Numbered from the stretch's first letter, positions 52,626 through 62,633 are shown. The stretch is 64,000 bases of DNA from Leucothrix mucor DSM 2157 (GCF_000419525.1 NZ_ATTE01000002.1:1-64000); one strand, 5' to 3'. Program-made: numbers and translations. The notes: a model not told the origin generated them from the sequence alone.

Positions 52626-52763
52626 ATGAAAAAGAAAACCATCAGTGCAATATTACTCATATTAATGGTGAGTGCTATTACCTCAACAACCTATGCTGCG
52701 AGCAGTACGGACTCTCTGGCATCGTATCTGAAGAAGAATACTAAACAAGGCTCATCATCGTGA
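52626..52763 (+). CDS. 45-residue exported peptide, same operon as 52171
   Basis: MKKKTISAILLILMVSAITS followed by TTYAASSTDSLASYLKKNTK and QGSSS. A clear signal peptide with a likely cleavage after TYA. The mature part is only ~20 residues. It starts 2 bases after the stop of the winged-helix-like gene. Function unknown; could be a secreted signal or bacteriocin-like peptide. Confidence 0.6.
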   Translation: MKKKTISAILLILMVSAITSTTYAASSTDSLASYLKKNTKQGSSS

Positions 52764-52797
52764 CTCGCTGGCTTTGAGAGTCACCTGCAAACATGAA

Positions 52798-52820
52798 AGC
52801 CCGCTGCCTGCGGGCTTTTT
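52798..52820 (+). terminator. Rho-independent terminator
   Basis: AGCCCGC-tgcct-GCGGGCT plus TTTT, 35 bp past the stop of the exported peptide. Confidence 0.8.
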
Positions 52821-52865
52821 AATGGAGAGGCTGAATGGTTCGCTGTTGCTCGTTCTATTAGTTAG

Positions 52866-52913
52866 TTATATATATATAGATATATAACTACATATCTATA
52901 TAAATATATATCT
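52866..52913. repeat. Three 16-bp AT-rich units, partition-array-like
   Basis: TTATATATATATAGAT, ATATAACTACATATCT and ATATAAATATATATCT at 16-bp spacing, related to the 37098 array and 47767. It lies between the terminator and a gene remnant. Confidence 0.5.
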
Positions 52914-52914
52914 T

Positions 52915-53600
52915 TTGGCACACTGGTATCAGGTGAGTTGCTGGGGAGGCAGACGGGATATCCAGAGTGACATTGATAGCTTCTTCACCGCCTCCGTAAA
53001 GAAGCCTTTTAGTCGTAGAGTCATCGTGACCACCACTAATAACTGGAGTGAGCACGCTGATGATGCGCTGAGAGACTAGCACCCGCCCAAAAGATCGACC
53101 TTAATGACCTCGAAAACAGCCAGATAGACTGGGCAAAATACCAACCTAACAAACCTGTTGTTCTGAAGCCCCAAAAGACACTCAGGCCACATCAGGAAAA
53201 GGCACTGGAACGCGTTACACAAGGGCTTAAAACAGCAGAGCGCGGCAAGCTGGTTATGGCCTGTGGGACGGGTAAAACCTTCACCAGCCTTAAGGTTGCA
53301 GAAACCATGGCAGGCGCTGGGAAGCGCGTACTGTTTCTGGTTCCAAGCCTTTCCTTACTTGTCCCAAACTCTAACTGAGTGGACACAAGAGTCTGGCGTC
53401 CCTTTGCACAGCTTCGCGGTATGACATCGGCAAGAAGCGCAAAAAAGACGACGACATCGTTCAAACATTCGCACATGAACTGCAGTACCCCGCAACGACC
53501 AATGCAGAACGCTTAGCAAAGGAAATGAACGAATGGCATAACCAAGCGCACATGAGCATCGTGTTTTCCACCTATCACTCTCAGCGGCCAAGCAATGACC
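52915..53600 (+). pseudogene. Multiply frameshifted DEAD/DEAH helicase-type restriction gene remnant
   Basis: Three fragments in different frames: DIDSFFTASVKKPFSRRVIV, then KIDLNDLENSQIDWAKYQPN through LRPHQEKALERVTQGLK and Walker A MACGTGKTFTSLKVAETMAG, then after a stop TEWTQESGV...KKRKKDDDIVQTFAHELQ, ending IVFSTYH. It matches the helicase part of a type ISP-like or other large restriction enzyme. The rest of the gene is gone; it is flanked by AT-rich array-like units. Non-functional. Confidence 0.75.
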
Positions 53601-53829
53601 GGCCACACTTCGTGTGTTATTCAATTAATGATTGGTCAGGTGCTGTCATTTAATCCGACTAGCTCAGTAAAGGCTCCTATGGTGGTTATCAGCAGTTGTA
53701 TTGCTATTCAGCTTCGGTCGAGGCCAGAGGGGGTATGTTAGCAATAACGTGCCTATAATTCTGTTTTTATGGCATATTTTAACTGATAAAAAATAAACTT
53801 ATTTATCAGCCACTGAAAATCTATCGGAT

Positions 53830-56800
53830 ATGAAGATACTAATGAGCGATAAAAATAATTTAACGAGTTCATTGTTGGTGGCTTTTTTTGTGTTGTCATG
53901 CTTGCTGCTAAGCGGTCAATCACAGGCTGCAACACAAATCCTTAATAGCAACGGCGGGCAGTGTGCGTTTGACGGGAGTAATGGGGGGCTTAAGGTTTAT
54001 GTCGGGGATAACTCGCAATTTCAGGTTGAGCGTTGTTCTGCTAATGGTCTTAACAGTGGTTCAAGACAGTATTATAGTACTAGTGCGATACCTCCTTCGG
54101 GCAGTGTATTCAACTCAATATACCTTCGTGTAGGAAGCACTGTTTTTGGTGCGAGTGGCTTGCAGGCTGTAAATACTGCTTGGACAAGTATTTCTAGCAG
54201 TGGGGGATCAACGCTCGGTGATGGCTCGGTTATCACCGTTTATAGTGCAGTCACGGGTGGGTTAACGTATACCGTGACACAAACCGTTACCTACATTTTT
54301 CCCAATGATTTTTACTCTGTGAAGCTGGATGTAGGCGTGCCAGTAGGAAATACACAAGACGTGAGATTGTACAGTTGGACAGATCTTATGTTAGACGGTA
54401 ATGACAATGGGACATGCTCACGAATTGCGGCTTTCCCTGAGTATGTCATTGCCGATAATACCGCTGGGACAATGTACGCGGGTTATCGCCAGCGCTCTGT
54501 GAGCAATCATTGGGATCGCTATCAATGTGGTAACTATAGTGCTGCTCCGAATACTTATATTGCAGGCACTCAAAGCGGCGACCTACCAAATACCTTAGTC
54601 ACTACCAATCATGATGTGGGGGCCGCAGTGCAGTGGGATATTGGTAGCGTATCAAATACGACTTTCACGGCAGATTACGACTTTGTTTTTTCGCTCACTG
54701 AGCCAACATTGACCAAGCGCTATGGCCCTGATGATGGTGATGTAGATCATACGATGGGGGTTGGAGATACCACAACGTTAACCTTTGATATCACTAATCG
54801 TCCTGGAAACCCGGCTCAGGGGCCGTTAAGTTTTACTGAAACTCTACCTCTTAATGTTACCATTGTAGGTACGCCTGCAGCATCTCAATGTGGAGGAACT
54901 GTAACCACGGGCACTAGCGGAGGAAGAGGCACCATCACCCTAGCAGGAGGGCAAATGACGGGGGGTACCCAATCATGTACGGTTGTTGCCGATGTAACCT
55001 CTGTAACCGCTGGTGTGTACGATGACCCTAGTACAAATATCAGTAATATTAATGAACTCAAGAATATCGCACAGGCTGAGTTAACGGTAACAGCAGCGGT
55101 CGAATCTTCCGCTTGTGCGACAGGGGTTGATACCGATGGTGATGGCATCGCCAATGCGTGTGATCTGGATGATGATAATGACGGTATTATCGATAAAAAC
55201 GAGGGCGTAACTCGCAACTATCAATGGACGACGTGGAATGCATCATCTGGCAATGCAATTACCGGGACGGCATTTGGAATTGGCGTAAGCTATACCTCTT
55301 CTCAAACAGTAGAAACTACCTCATCACTGTATCATCATGCCACTGTGCCCTCTGAATATTTGGTTCCTGATTCGACGAGTATTAAGAATACGGTTGCGTC
55401 TGATAATACGATTACATTCAGTCAACCGGTTGAGAATCCTTTGTTTGTATTTACCTCTGTGGGTAATCCTTCAACATCTGTTCCTGTGATCTTTAATAAG
55501 GATATTCAGGTGCTGTGGGGAACGGGTGAGGCGGGTGGTGCCTACACCGTTGATAGTCTGAGGCAATTTACTGCTAATGAGGGTTTCTTAGTGGTTCGGG
55601 TGCCGGGCACTCATTCTAGTGTTAGCTTTCAGTATACAGCCAACGAGAACTATGCAAACTTCACTTTCGGCTACGCTGCAACCACTGCGATAGATAGTGA
55701 TGGTGATGGAATTGATGATTATCTCGATCTTGATAGTGATAACGATGGTATTCCCGATACCATTGAGGCACAGACAACCGCTTCTTATCTCGTAGCCGTC
55801 AATATCGATACGGATAATGATGGTCTGGATAATGCTTTTGACCTAGATGATAACAATACGGCAGAAGCGGCCTCTGCTGGCTTAACTCCGGTTAACACAG
55901 ATGGGGATACTCAGAATGATATCTTGGACCTTGACAGTGACAACGATGGTTTAACCGATTTAGCGGAAAGTGGGCTGTCGCTACTGGATGCCGATGCTAA
56001 CGGGAAAACGGATGGAGTCGTTGGTACGAATGGTTTAGATAATGAGGGAGAAGCTGCTGATACCTATGCGGATAATAACGGATCATCCCACGACGGGACT
56101 AATTTCCTGTTGGCCGACTTTGATAATGATACGGCAGCCAATGGCAGTGATGCGGTTCCTTTAACTAAGGATCTTAGCTACCGTGATATTGAAAGAGACC
56201 GTTCCGATGCGCCTACAAGTTTTGGTGAAGCAACACATTCATTAGTGTCTGGTCTGAAGCTAGGGGTAACGGTTGACTCGGATGGCACGAGTATTGAGAG
56301 TAATGATGCGTCGGGCGATGGTAGTGATGATGATGGTGTCTTTACCGATGCAGCATTAACTACTGGTTTTCAGGATGCTTCACTTAATCTTGAGGATTCT
56401 GTGACTTTGTATGTGCCAGTGACCGGTAGTGGAAAGCTCTCTGCTTGGATTGACTGGAATGGTGACGGGGACTTTGCCGACTTAGGTGAGCAGATTGCCA
56501 ATGCCGTTGCTGGGGCTGACGAAACGTTAGCTGTCGTAGTCAATGTGCCATTAAGTGCAACACTTGCTACAGCCTATGCTCGCTTTAGATTCTCCAGTGA
56601 TACAGCTGCCTCAACACCCACTGGTGCCGCTAGTGATGGTGAAGTTGAGGATTACCAAATCATCATTGCAAATAATGCGGTAGCACCGACGGCACCTGCT
56701 ATTGCTTATTGTAGCAATACTTGGGTGTTAGATAATGGTGTCTATAGGTCGATAACCAATCAGGGTGTTGTGATTTCTGCGAGTACGACAGCTTCGTCCG

Positions 56801-59800
56801 GAGCAGCGTGGTCTTTTTCTCCGAATGATGCTTTTAATGAAACGGGTAGCTTTAGTTTGTCAACGTTGAATGGCTCACCATCACTGAGTACGGTATTCAC
56901 TTGGGATACCTCACCCGAAGATGGCCGCTTAGCCAATGCCGCGACGGATGCGGCGACAGGAACGTTAACATTTGCTTTTGGTGTCCCTGTAAAGAACCCA
57001 ATCATTCATATCGATCGACAAGGGGGCTACGGTAGTAGTTCGGCCGCAACGCCGATGGGACTGAGTAACTCATCAATCATTACACCGAATACGGCCAACT
57101 CTGCCGCAACCTTTACCCGACTTGCAGGCACGACCCATTTTGATGTGACCACCAACACGATTCAGCGTACGCCGAATGAAACCATGCAAGAGACGGGGGT
57201 TACAGGATTATCGGGAGTGGATAGCTCGGTCCATACAGCAATGGGCTCCGTGCAAGTGAATGGAACTTATAACAACCTAAGTTTGGATTTTTCAGGTGTT
57301 GGCGTCGAAGGTGCTGGTGCAGACGGTATTGAGTTCATCGTGTGTGCAGAGCCTTATGATTATGGTGATGCGCCCACTAACTACGGTGAGGCAACTCACA
57401 AAATTCCTGAAACACCTATTGTGTATTTAGGAGATATTGCCCCTGACCATGAGCCACAGATTCAGAATACGGCAAATGGCGGAGCAGATGGCTTGGGTGA
57501 TGATCAAAATGGCAGCGATGATGAGGATGCTTATGATACGTTACCGGCAATCTGGACGACTCAATCACAGTATCGTTTAAAAGTGGATTGTAGTGATCAA
57601 GGGGCTTATGTATCAGGTTGGGTCGATTTTAATCAGAACAATCAATTTGATGCTGGAGAGCGAAACACTGATTATCCGACACGTTGTAATGTGAGCGGCA
57701 ATGTGACTCTGAACTGGACGGGACTCTCCGGTTTGAGCCCAGGTACTACGTATGCCCGGTTACGTATCGCTTCAGACTCTGTTGAAGCCTCAACCGCAAC
57801 CGGCACCGCCACCGATGGAGAGGTGGAGGATTATCCTGTCATCATTCAAGCACCGGGAGCTACGCCGGGGGTCTGTGTGGGCGAACCGAGCTGGCTAAAT
57901 ACTAGTGGGCAGTCTGCTGACCCGACATCAAACTGGGCACTAAACTGGGCTGAACGTGGTATTAATGCCAATGTGAGCTTTAGCACTACGATGACGGGTA
58001 ATAATGCAAAGTGGACAGCGGCTCCTGCAAAAGCATTGACAGAAAGCGCCTTTGCTAATCGGTTTGGTTCACCGGGATATGGGGTGAATTTGAACTACCC
58101 TGAGGACCTTAGTGGGGCGGGGGAAACAAGTGCTTACTTCACTTTTGACAAGTCCTTACCCGCCAATACTTATATGGTTATCAGAGATATTGATGCCACC
58201 GATGAATCAATCACCTTTTCAGGTAATAACTTGGGGTCGCTACCTGCACCGAGTCTGTGGGAAACACAAAGTCCTTTGAATGCGACTGCGAATAGCCCGA
58301 GTCTTTTTGCATCTTGGGATAGTGTGAGTCAGCAAATTGTTACTTTGTCTGATGGCCCAAATAATGATCAGGAAGCGTATGTCTGGCCAGTCACTGGTTT
58401 AACCAGTATCCGAGCGACTTATCAAACGTATGCAGGTTCAGCGAATATTGGATTTGTTAGCTGTGTACCCCAAGATTACGGTGATGCACCGGAAAGTTAT
58501 AAAACCAGCAAAGCCAATGCTGGCCCGCAGCATGGCATCATCAATGGTGTGTATCTGGGATCGAATACGCCAGATGCTGATATTGATGGACAAGCTTCTA
58601 TCGCGGCTAACGGTGATGGTGCTGATGAAGATGGTATTAGTACGTTGGCTGCACTAACAACATCTGACCGTACTTACAGCGCCACCGTCAAAGCAAGTAA
58701 TGACACCTCATCTCAAGCGACTTTAACTGCTTGGATTGATTTTGATCGCAATGGCACTTTTGATGCCGACGAAGTGGCGATTCAACCTGTCCCGGCAGGT
58801 AGTAACCAAACTAGTTTCACCCTTAACTGGTCTAATATTCCGGTGGATATCCAGACAGGTGACACGTATGTGCGTGTTCGTTTAACCACGGATTCCTTGA
58901 ATAACCGCGAACCAAACGGCCCTAAGCTGGATGGTGAGGTTGAGGATTACCCAATCACGATCACCACTGCAGGCGTCACGGTGAGTGGTCGTGTGTTTAA
59001 TGATGCCAATGTGAGTGCGGCGAATGATAGCGGTGAAGTCGGCGTCACTCAGTTGCCGGTCGTGCTGATCAAAATTGAGACAAATCCCGTCAACAATCGC
59101 TGTGTGAGTGCGCGGACTGATGGCAATGGTAACTACCGCTTTGAAGATGTGGTTCCAGGGACTTATCAGGTGTATGAAGCCTCTCGCGAGAGTGTGCCGG
59201 TTCCTAGAAATTGTAGTATCGCCTCGGCTAAAAATCCGGGTAGTTACCGCTCAACGACTGACAACGTTCGTGCTGAATTTACCGTAACGACCAGTGACAT
59301 CACCAAGCAAGATTTTGGTGATGTTAAGTTGCCAGTCTTTGAGCCAGACAATAGCGCTCAGATTTTACCGGGCAATGTGCTGTTCTATGCGCACAAGTTC
59401 ACCACGCGAGCGAAAGGCAGTGTGAGTTTCGCGAGTGCTTCCAGCGGTAATCGCAGCAGCGGTTGGTCGTCGATTCTTTATCGCGATGCAAACTGTGATG
59501 GCAAGCTAAACCAAAGCGATGGCACTACACCGATAGGTACCAGCGCAATCTCTGTGAGTGCTTTAGATAACATTTGTGTGATCAATAAAGTCTATGCGCC
59601 TGCCAATGTGGCGGCCAATGACCAGTACATTCAGACCATTACGGCGGACTTCAATTATAACAATGCGATTGCGGGTACCTTGGCACTCAAAGTGCAGGAT
59701 GTGACAGTGGCCCAACAGGTTCAGGCTCCCGCGCTACCGGCAACACCAGCGGTGGTAGCAGCCGATGTGGTTGAGGCTCAGGAAGAACAACCCGCGACAT

Positions 59801-60255
59801 CCGGCACTCCAGCTACTGAAACAACACCCGCAGTGCCTGCAACCCCTTATATTCCTGCCACTGATCCGATACCGGCCCAACCGGCCGTTGCGGCGACACC
59901 GGTAACGCCTGCTGTCGGGCCATCTCGATTAGAGTTGCGCAAAACGGTTCAAAATACCACGCAGAATACGGCTGAAACGTCGACGGTAAACCAAGCGGCA
60001 CCTGGCGATACGCTGAAATATCGGATTTATTACAGTAATACGGGCACTGGGCCGCTGACGGAGTTGATCGTGAACGATAATGCGCAGGCTTATACTGAAA
60101 TTAAGGCTGGCACCGCTGTGTGTAATACGACGCCCGCTGAAATTACCTCGTGTACGCCGGTGATCAGTGGCGACCGTGTGAGTTGGGAGTTTAACGGACC
60201 ACTAATGGGGGGGAAGTCTGGTTTTGTAAGTTATGACGTTGTTATTGATGAATAA
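53830..60255 (+). CDS. Giant secreted multidomain protein with GEVED and SdrD-B-like domains
   Basis: 2141 residues, signal peptide (LLVAFFVLSCLLLSGQSQAA), ~227 kDa. N-terminal region to ~300 unique; ~300-420 a DUF11/DUF7933-like domain. Asp-rich calcium-binding repeats (DTDGDGIANACDLDDDNDG and relatives) lie at ~430-460 and ~620-715. Three GEVED domains end GEVEDYQ (~937), GEVEDYP (~1331) and GEVEDYP (~1702). An SdrD-B-like domain (~1717-1795: GNGNYRFEDVVPGTYQVYEA) precedes a Pro/Ala linker (~1965-2030) and a C-terminal DUF11-like domain. There is no LPxTG, PEP-CTERM or autotransporter barrel. It is probably a large adhesin or matrix protein secreted by a type 1 or 9-like route; how it is exported is unclear. 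Confidence 0.85.
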   Translation: MKILMSDKNNLTSSLLVAFFVLSCLLLSGQSQAATQILNSNGGQCAFDGSNGGLKVYVGDNSQFQVERCSANGLNSGSRQYYSTSAIPPSGSVFNSIYLRVGSTVFGASGLQAVNTAWTSISSSGGSTLGDGSVITVYSAVTGGLTYTVTQTVTYIFPNDFYSVKLDVGVPVGNTQDVRLYSWTDLMLDGNDNGTCSRIAAFPEYVIADNTAGTMYAGYRQRSVSNHWDRYQCGNYSAAPNTYIAGTQSGDLPNTLVTTNHDVGAAVQWDIGSVSNTTFTADYDFVFSLTEPTLTKRYGPDDGDVDHTMGVGDTTTLTFDITNRPGNPAQGPLSFTETLPLNVTIVGTPAASQCGGTVTTGTSGGRGTITLAGGQMTGGTQSCTVVADVTSVTAGVYDDPSTNISNINELKNIAQAELTVTAAVESSACATGVDTDGDGIANACDLDDDNDGIIDKNEGVTRNYQWTTWNASSGNAITGTAFGIGVSYTSSQTVETTSSLYHHATVPSEYLVPDSTSIKNTVASDNTITFSQPVENPLFVFTSVGNPSTSVPVIFNKDIQVLWGTGEAGGAYTVDSLRQFTANEGFLVVRVPGTHSSVSFQYTANENYANFTFGYAATTAIDSDGDGIDDYLDLDSDNDGIPDTIEAQTTASYLVAVNIDTDNDGLDNAFDLDDNNTAEAASAGLTPVNTDGDTQNDILDLDSDNDGLTDLAESGLSLLDADANGKTDGVVGTNGLDNEGEAADTYADNNGSSHDGTNFLLADFDNDTAANGSDAVPLTKDLSYRDIERDRSDAPTSFGEATHSLVSGLKLGVTVDSDGTSIESNDASGDGSDDDGVFTDAALTTGFQDASLNLEDSVTLYVPVTGSGKLSAWIDWNGDGDFADLGEQIANAVAGADETLAVVVNVPLSATLATAYARFRFSSDTAASTPTGAASDGEVEDYQIIIANNAVAPTAPAIAYCSNTWVLDNGVYRSITNQGVVISASTTASSGAAWSFSPNDAFNETGSFSLSTLNGSPSLSTVFTWDTSPEDGRLANAATDAATGTLTFAFGVPVKNPIIHIDRQGGYGSSSAATPMGLSNSSIITPNTANSAATFTRLAGTTHFDVTTNTIQRTPNETMQETGVTGLSGVDSSVHTAMGSVQVNGTYNNLSLDFSGVGVEGAGADGIEFIVCAEPYDYGDAPTNYGEATHKIPETPIVYLGDIAPDHEPQIQNTANGGADGLGDDQNGSDDEDAYDTLPAIWTTQSQYRLKVDCSDQGAYVSGWVDFNQNNQFDAGERNTDYPTRCNVSGNVTLNWTGLSGLSPGTTYARLRIASDSVEASTATGTATDGEVEDYPVIIQAPGATPGVCVGEPSWLNTSGQSADPTSNWALNWAERGINANVSFSTTMTGNNAKWTAAPAKALTESAFANRFGSPGYGVNLNYPEDLSGAGETSAYFTFDKSLPANTYMVIRDIDATDESITFSGNNLGSLPAPSLWETQSPLNATANSPSLFASWDSVSQQIVTLSDGPNNDQEAYVWPVTGLTSIRATYQTYAGSANIGFVSCVPQDYGDAPESYKTSKANAGPQHGIINGVYLGSNTPDADIDGQASIAANGDGADEDGISTLAALTTSDRTYSATVKASNDTSSQATLTAWIDFDRNGTFDADEVAIQPVPAGSNQTSFTLNWSNIPVDIQTGDTYVRVRLTTDSLNNREPNGPKLDGEVEDYPITITTAGVTVSGRVFNDANVSAANDSGEVGVTQLPVVLIKIETNPVNNRCVSARTDGNGNYRFEDVVPGTYQVYEASRESVPVPRNCSIASAKNPGSYRSTTDNVRAEFTVTTSDITKQDFGDVKLPVFEPDNSAQILPGNVLFYAHKFTTRAKGSVSFASASSGNRSSGWSSILYRDANCDGKLNQSDGTTPIGTSAISVSALDNICVINKVYAPANVAANDQYIQTITADFNYNNAIAGTLALKVQDVTVAQQVQAPALPATPAVVAADVVEAQEEQPATSGTPATETTPAVPATPYIPATDPIPAQPAVAATPVTPAVGPSRLELRKTVQNTTQNTAETSTVNQAAPGDTLKYRIYYSNTGTGPLTELIVNDNAQAYTEIKAGTAVCNTTPAEITSCTPVISGDRVSWEFNGPLMGGKSGFVSYDVVIDE

Positions 60256-60443
60256 TTAATTCCAAGTTGGGCAAACACTGTTCGATGGCTTTGCTGCTTA
60301 TTAACTTATAACTTATTAGGTCGCTAGCAGTAGCATGCCTTATGCGTCTACTAGGTCATTTGTTGTAAATAATGGACGGTCAGTCTGATCTAATCGACTT
60401 GGTGGACGCTTTGGAGGTTCACATCTATTGAGCTTTAGTACTC
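60256..60443. other. Short non-coding gap after the giant gene
   Basis: About 190 bp without a gene; the next gene runs on the opposite strand. No clear terminator hairpin. Confidence 0.35.
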
Positions 60444-60740
60444 TCACTCACGGGCACGAGGGCCAACACGGGAGCCACCCGAAAGTCCTCCGGTGATTGG
60501 CGATGTTTTTTGCTGCAACTCAGCATTTACTTGAGCTTGGGCCTGAGCCTTTATAAACATGTTTAAGTTATGCACTGCTTTCGAATTTTCTGCCGGTGTC
60601 ACTACTCTCATTGCCACTTTAGCGGCATCACTAGACGCTACTTTTTTAGCTGCACCTGTGGCGATAGCATTAGCACTTACGACTTGAGGTAGAGAAACTG
60701 AAGCGATAAGAACGATTGGTGCAAGGTAACGAAACATCAT
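60444..60740 (-). CDS. Small secreted protein with GSRVxPRxR tail
   Basis: 98 residues from ATG 60740 (AGGTGG upstream; a GTG at 60749 is also possible). Signal peptide (FRYLAPIVLIASVSLPQVVS), an Ala-rich mature region (NAIATGAAKKVASSDAAKVA), a Gln/Ala-rich stretch, and a C-terminus TGGLSGGSRVGPRARE. The tail shares GSRV-x-PR-x-R with the protein at 51733. Function unknown. Confidence 0.65.
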   Translation of the reverse strand: MMFRYLAPIVLIASVSLPQVVSANAIATGAAKKVASSDAAKVAMRVVTPAENSKAVHNLNMFIKAQAQAQVNAELQQKTSPITGGLSGGSRVGPRARE

Positions 60741-61038
60741 AATATCCACCTAATTAATTGCCTTAAACATACGCTTTAAAATAATTTGTATGAATATTAG
60801 TCTTTCTGGTTTTTGATTAGTTCAGTACTAGCCCCTCGGTACAAACTCACAATCGTTGCTGCCTGATACTACTCCCCAGTTACTCATGATCTAACTTCAA
60901 GACCGACCTGGTGTGTCACGGCAGAGAATTATTTTCACTTGGCTAATACCTGAATTAACCCAATCCGTTAAAACAAATAGTCTGTTTTCAGTTGCTAGTA
61001 CTTTTGATGGTGGGGGGTTATGAGTATTTAAGGATGGT
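60741..61038. other. Non-coding region
   Basis: About 300 bp, AT-rich, between the leftward small secreted gene and the leader repeat. No gene seen. Confidence 0.35.
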
Positions 61039-61302
61039 AAGTGCCTGCTGAGAGAGGTCTACCGGTCTAACTTTTTTCGTGTTGCGCCAGTCCACCCCAA
61101 TCCTGCGCATCGGAAACCTTCAGGCTCTCAGAGTCGCCTCAGAGACACTACCGTGCTTTATGCGAGGCTTCGCCACGCGCACGGAAGTTGAGGCCATTCT
61201 GAGCGCTCTTGCGGTATCCTCTACTTGGCTTTGGTTGCACTTCTGCAACGTCGGCGGGGTAGGGCTGTCGTTCTGTTTGGCTTGCGTCTGCGCCTCCGCG
61301 GT
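61039..61302 (+). repeat. Ash-like leader repeat, copy 1
   Basis: 264 bp, about 85-90% identical by eye to 62634-62898 and related to 4595-4856. It carries an open frame with ALRVASETLPCFMRGFATRT, EVEAILSALAVSS and C-rich ends (Ash-type). It sits about 107 bp upstream of the DUF4143 ATPase gene. Confidence 0.8.
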
Positions 61303-61371
61303 GAGGAATATTGTGATTGTTTGTGCCTTGGATGGTGAATTGAGTACTTTATTGTTGATCAAGCCTATTTA

Positions 61372-61409
61372 TCCTTGTAATTTTAATTCCTGCCGTTAAA
61401 ATTACAAGG
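61372..61409. promoter_or_regulatory. Inverted repeat covering the ribosome site of the DUF4143 gene
   Basis: CCTTGTAATTTT (61372-61383) / AAAATTACAAGG (61398-61409), a perfect 12-bp inverted repeat with a 14-nt loop. It ends at the AAGG of the ribosome site, one base before the ATG. It could be an operator or an RBS-sequestering hairpin, like the palindrome at 2248. Confidence 0.7.
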
Positions 61410-62579
61410 ATGATTAAAAGACCTCTCGCACACAATAAAATCGAAAAAGCGCTTAAGCGACAGCCTGCTGTTGCAATGATTGGGCCACGCCAAGTTGGAA
61501 AAACAACACTGGCAAAGTCAATTGCTCAGAATAGACCTTCAATCTACCTGGACCTTGAACGAGCTGAAGACCGTGCAAAATTAAGTAGCCCGAGAACTTA
61601 CTTAAAAAGCCATCAAGACAAGTTAGTTGTATTAGATGAAATACATCGAGTACCTGAGTTATTCAATGAGCTGAGAGGGATCATTGATGAAGGACGAGAA
61701 AGTGGACATGAGAACGGTCGCTTTTTAATCCTTGGTTCAGCATCTATGGATTTGATGCAACAATCAGAAACGCTGGCTGGTCGAATTGCTTATATTGACC
61801 TGCCGCCTTTATTGTATACCGATACACAAGATATTGACCTCAATACCTTATGGCTTCGAGGGGGCTACCCAAGGAGTCTTCTAGCTGCCGATGATGAAGA
61901 TAGTTTCGATAACCGGCTAGACTTCATCCGTTCATATCTCGATCGTGATGTCCCCATGTTTGCTCCACGGATGTCTGCAACGTCCGTGGGTAACTTATGG
62001 ACTATGCTAGCTCATGGGCAAGGGGGGCTACTTAACTCATCAAAACTGGCAGGAAACCTTGGTGTTTCAAGCCCTGCCATCAGCCGTTACTTAGACCTTT
62101 TAACTGACCTATTGCTGGTTAGACGCTTGCCTCCTTATTTTACCAACACCAAAAAAAGGTTAGTTAAAGCACCAAAAACATATGTGCGGGATAGTGGTTT
62201 GGTTCATGCACTTTTAGGTATCGAGTCGCGGGACGAACTGCTAGGGCATCCCGTTGTAGGAAGTAGCTGGGAAGGTTTTGTTATTGAAAATATACTCAGT
62301 GCTGCCCCTCGTCGAACACAAGCCAGTTTTTATCGTTCCAGTGCAGGGGCTGAAATCGATCTGGTTTTAAACATGGGGGCCAAACATGGTGTTTGGGCAA
62401 TTGAAATAAAGCTTTCAGAAGCCCCAAGTACTAGTAAAGGCTTACACTCTGCAATGATCGATATTCAACCTGACAAGACATTTATTGTTTATTCCGGTAA
62501 TGATCGTTACCCAAAGACAGACAGTATTGAAGTCATCTCTTTGCCAGGATTGTTGGATGAATTACTCGCCTTGCATTGA
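61410..62579 (+). CDS. DUF4143-family AAA ATPase
   Basis: 389 residues. Walker A GPRQVGKTTLAKS near residue 25, Walker B-like LVVLDEIHRVPEL, then a DUF4143 domain with GASPAISRYLDLL-like motif (SSPAISRYLDLLTDLLLVRR) and a C-terminal nuclease-like EIDLVLN...EIKLSEAPS. ATPases of this family appear in defence, toxin-like and mobile islands; function is mostly unknown. It lies alone between two leader repeats with a hairpin over its start. Confidence 0.9.
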   Translation: MIKRPLAHNKIEKALKRQPAVAMIGPRQVGKTTLAKSIAQNRPSIYLDLERAEDRAKLSSPRTYLKSHQDKLVVLDEIHRVPELFNELRGIIDEGRESGHENGRFLILGSASMDLMQQSETLAGRIAYIDLPPLLYTDTQDIDLNTLWLRGGYPRSLLAADDEDSFDNRLDFIRSYLDRDVPMFAPRMSATSVGNLWTMLAHGQGGLLNSSKLAGNLGVSSPAISRYLDLLTDLLLVRRLPPYFTNTKKRLVKAPKTYVRDSGLVHALLGIESRDELLGHPVVGSSWEGFVIENILSAAPRRTQASFYRSSAGAEIDLVLNMGAKHGVWAIEIKLSEAPSTSKGLHSAMIDIQPDKTFIVYSGNDRYPKTDSIEVISLPGLLDELLALH

Positions 62580-62633
62580 TTATGGTTATGAATCTGGATC
62601 TGGATCTGGTTATATTTCCATTTTGAGGAGGCT

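Noticed and set aside
55690-55760. DNA-level tandem repeat array in the giant gene
   Set aside because: The Asp-rich segments repeat at protein level but DNA is diverged; ordinary calcium-binding repeats.
61079-61399. 106-residue frame in the leader repeat
   Set aside because: Part of repeat copy 1; the frame is conserved in repeat copies but sequence character is that of a leader.
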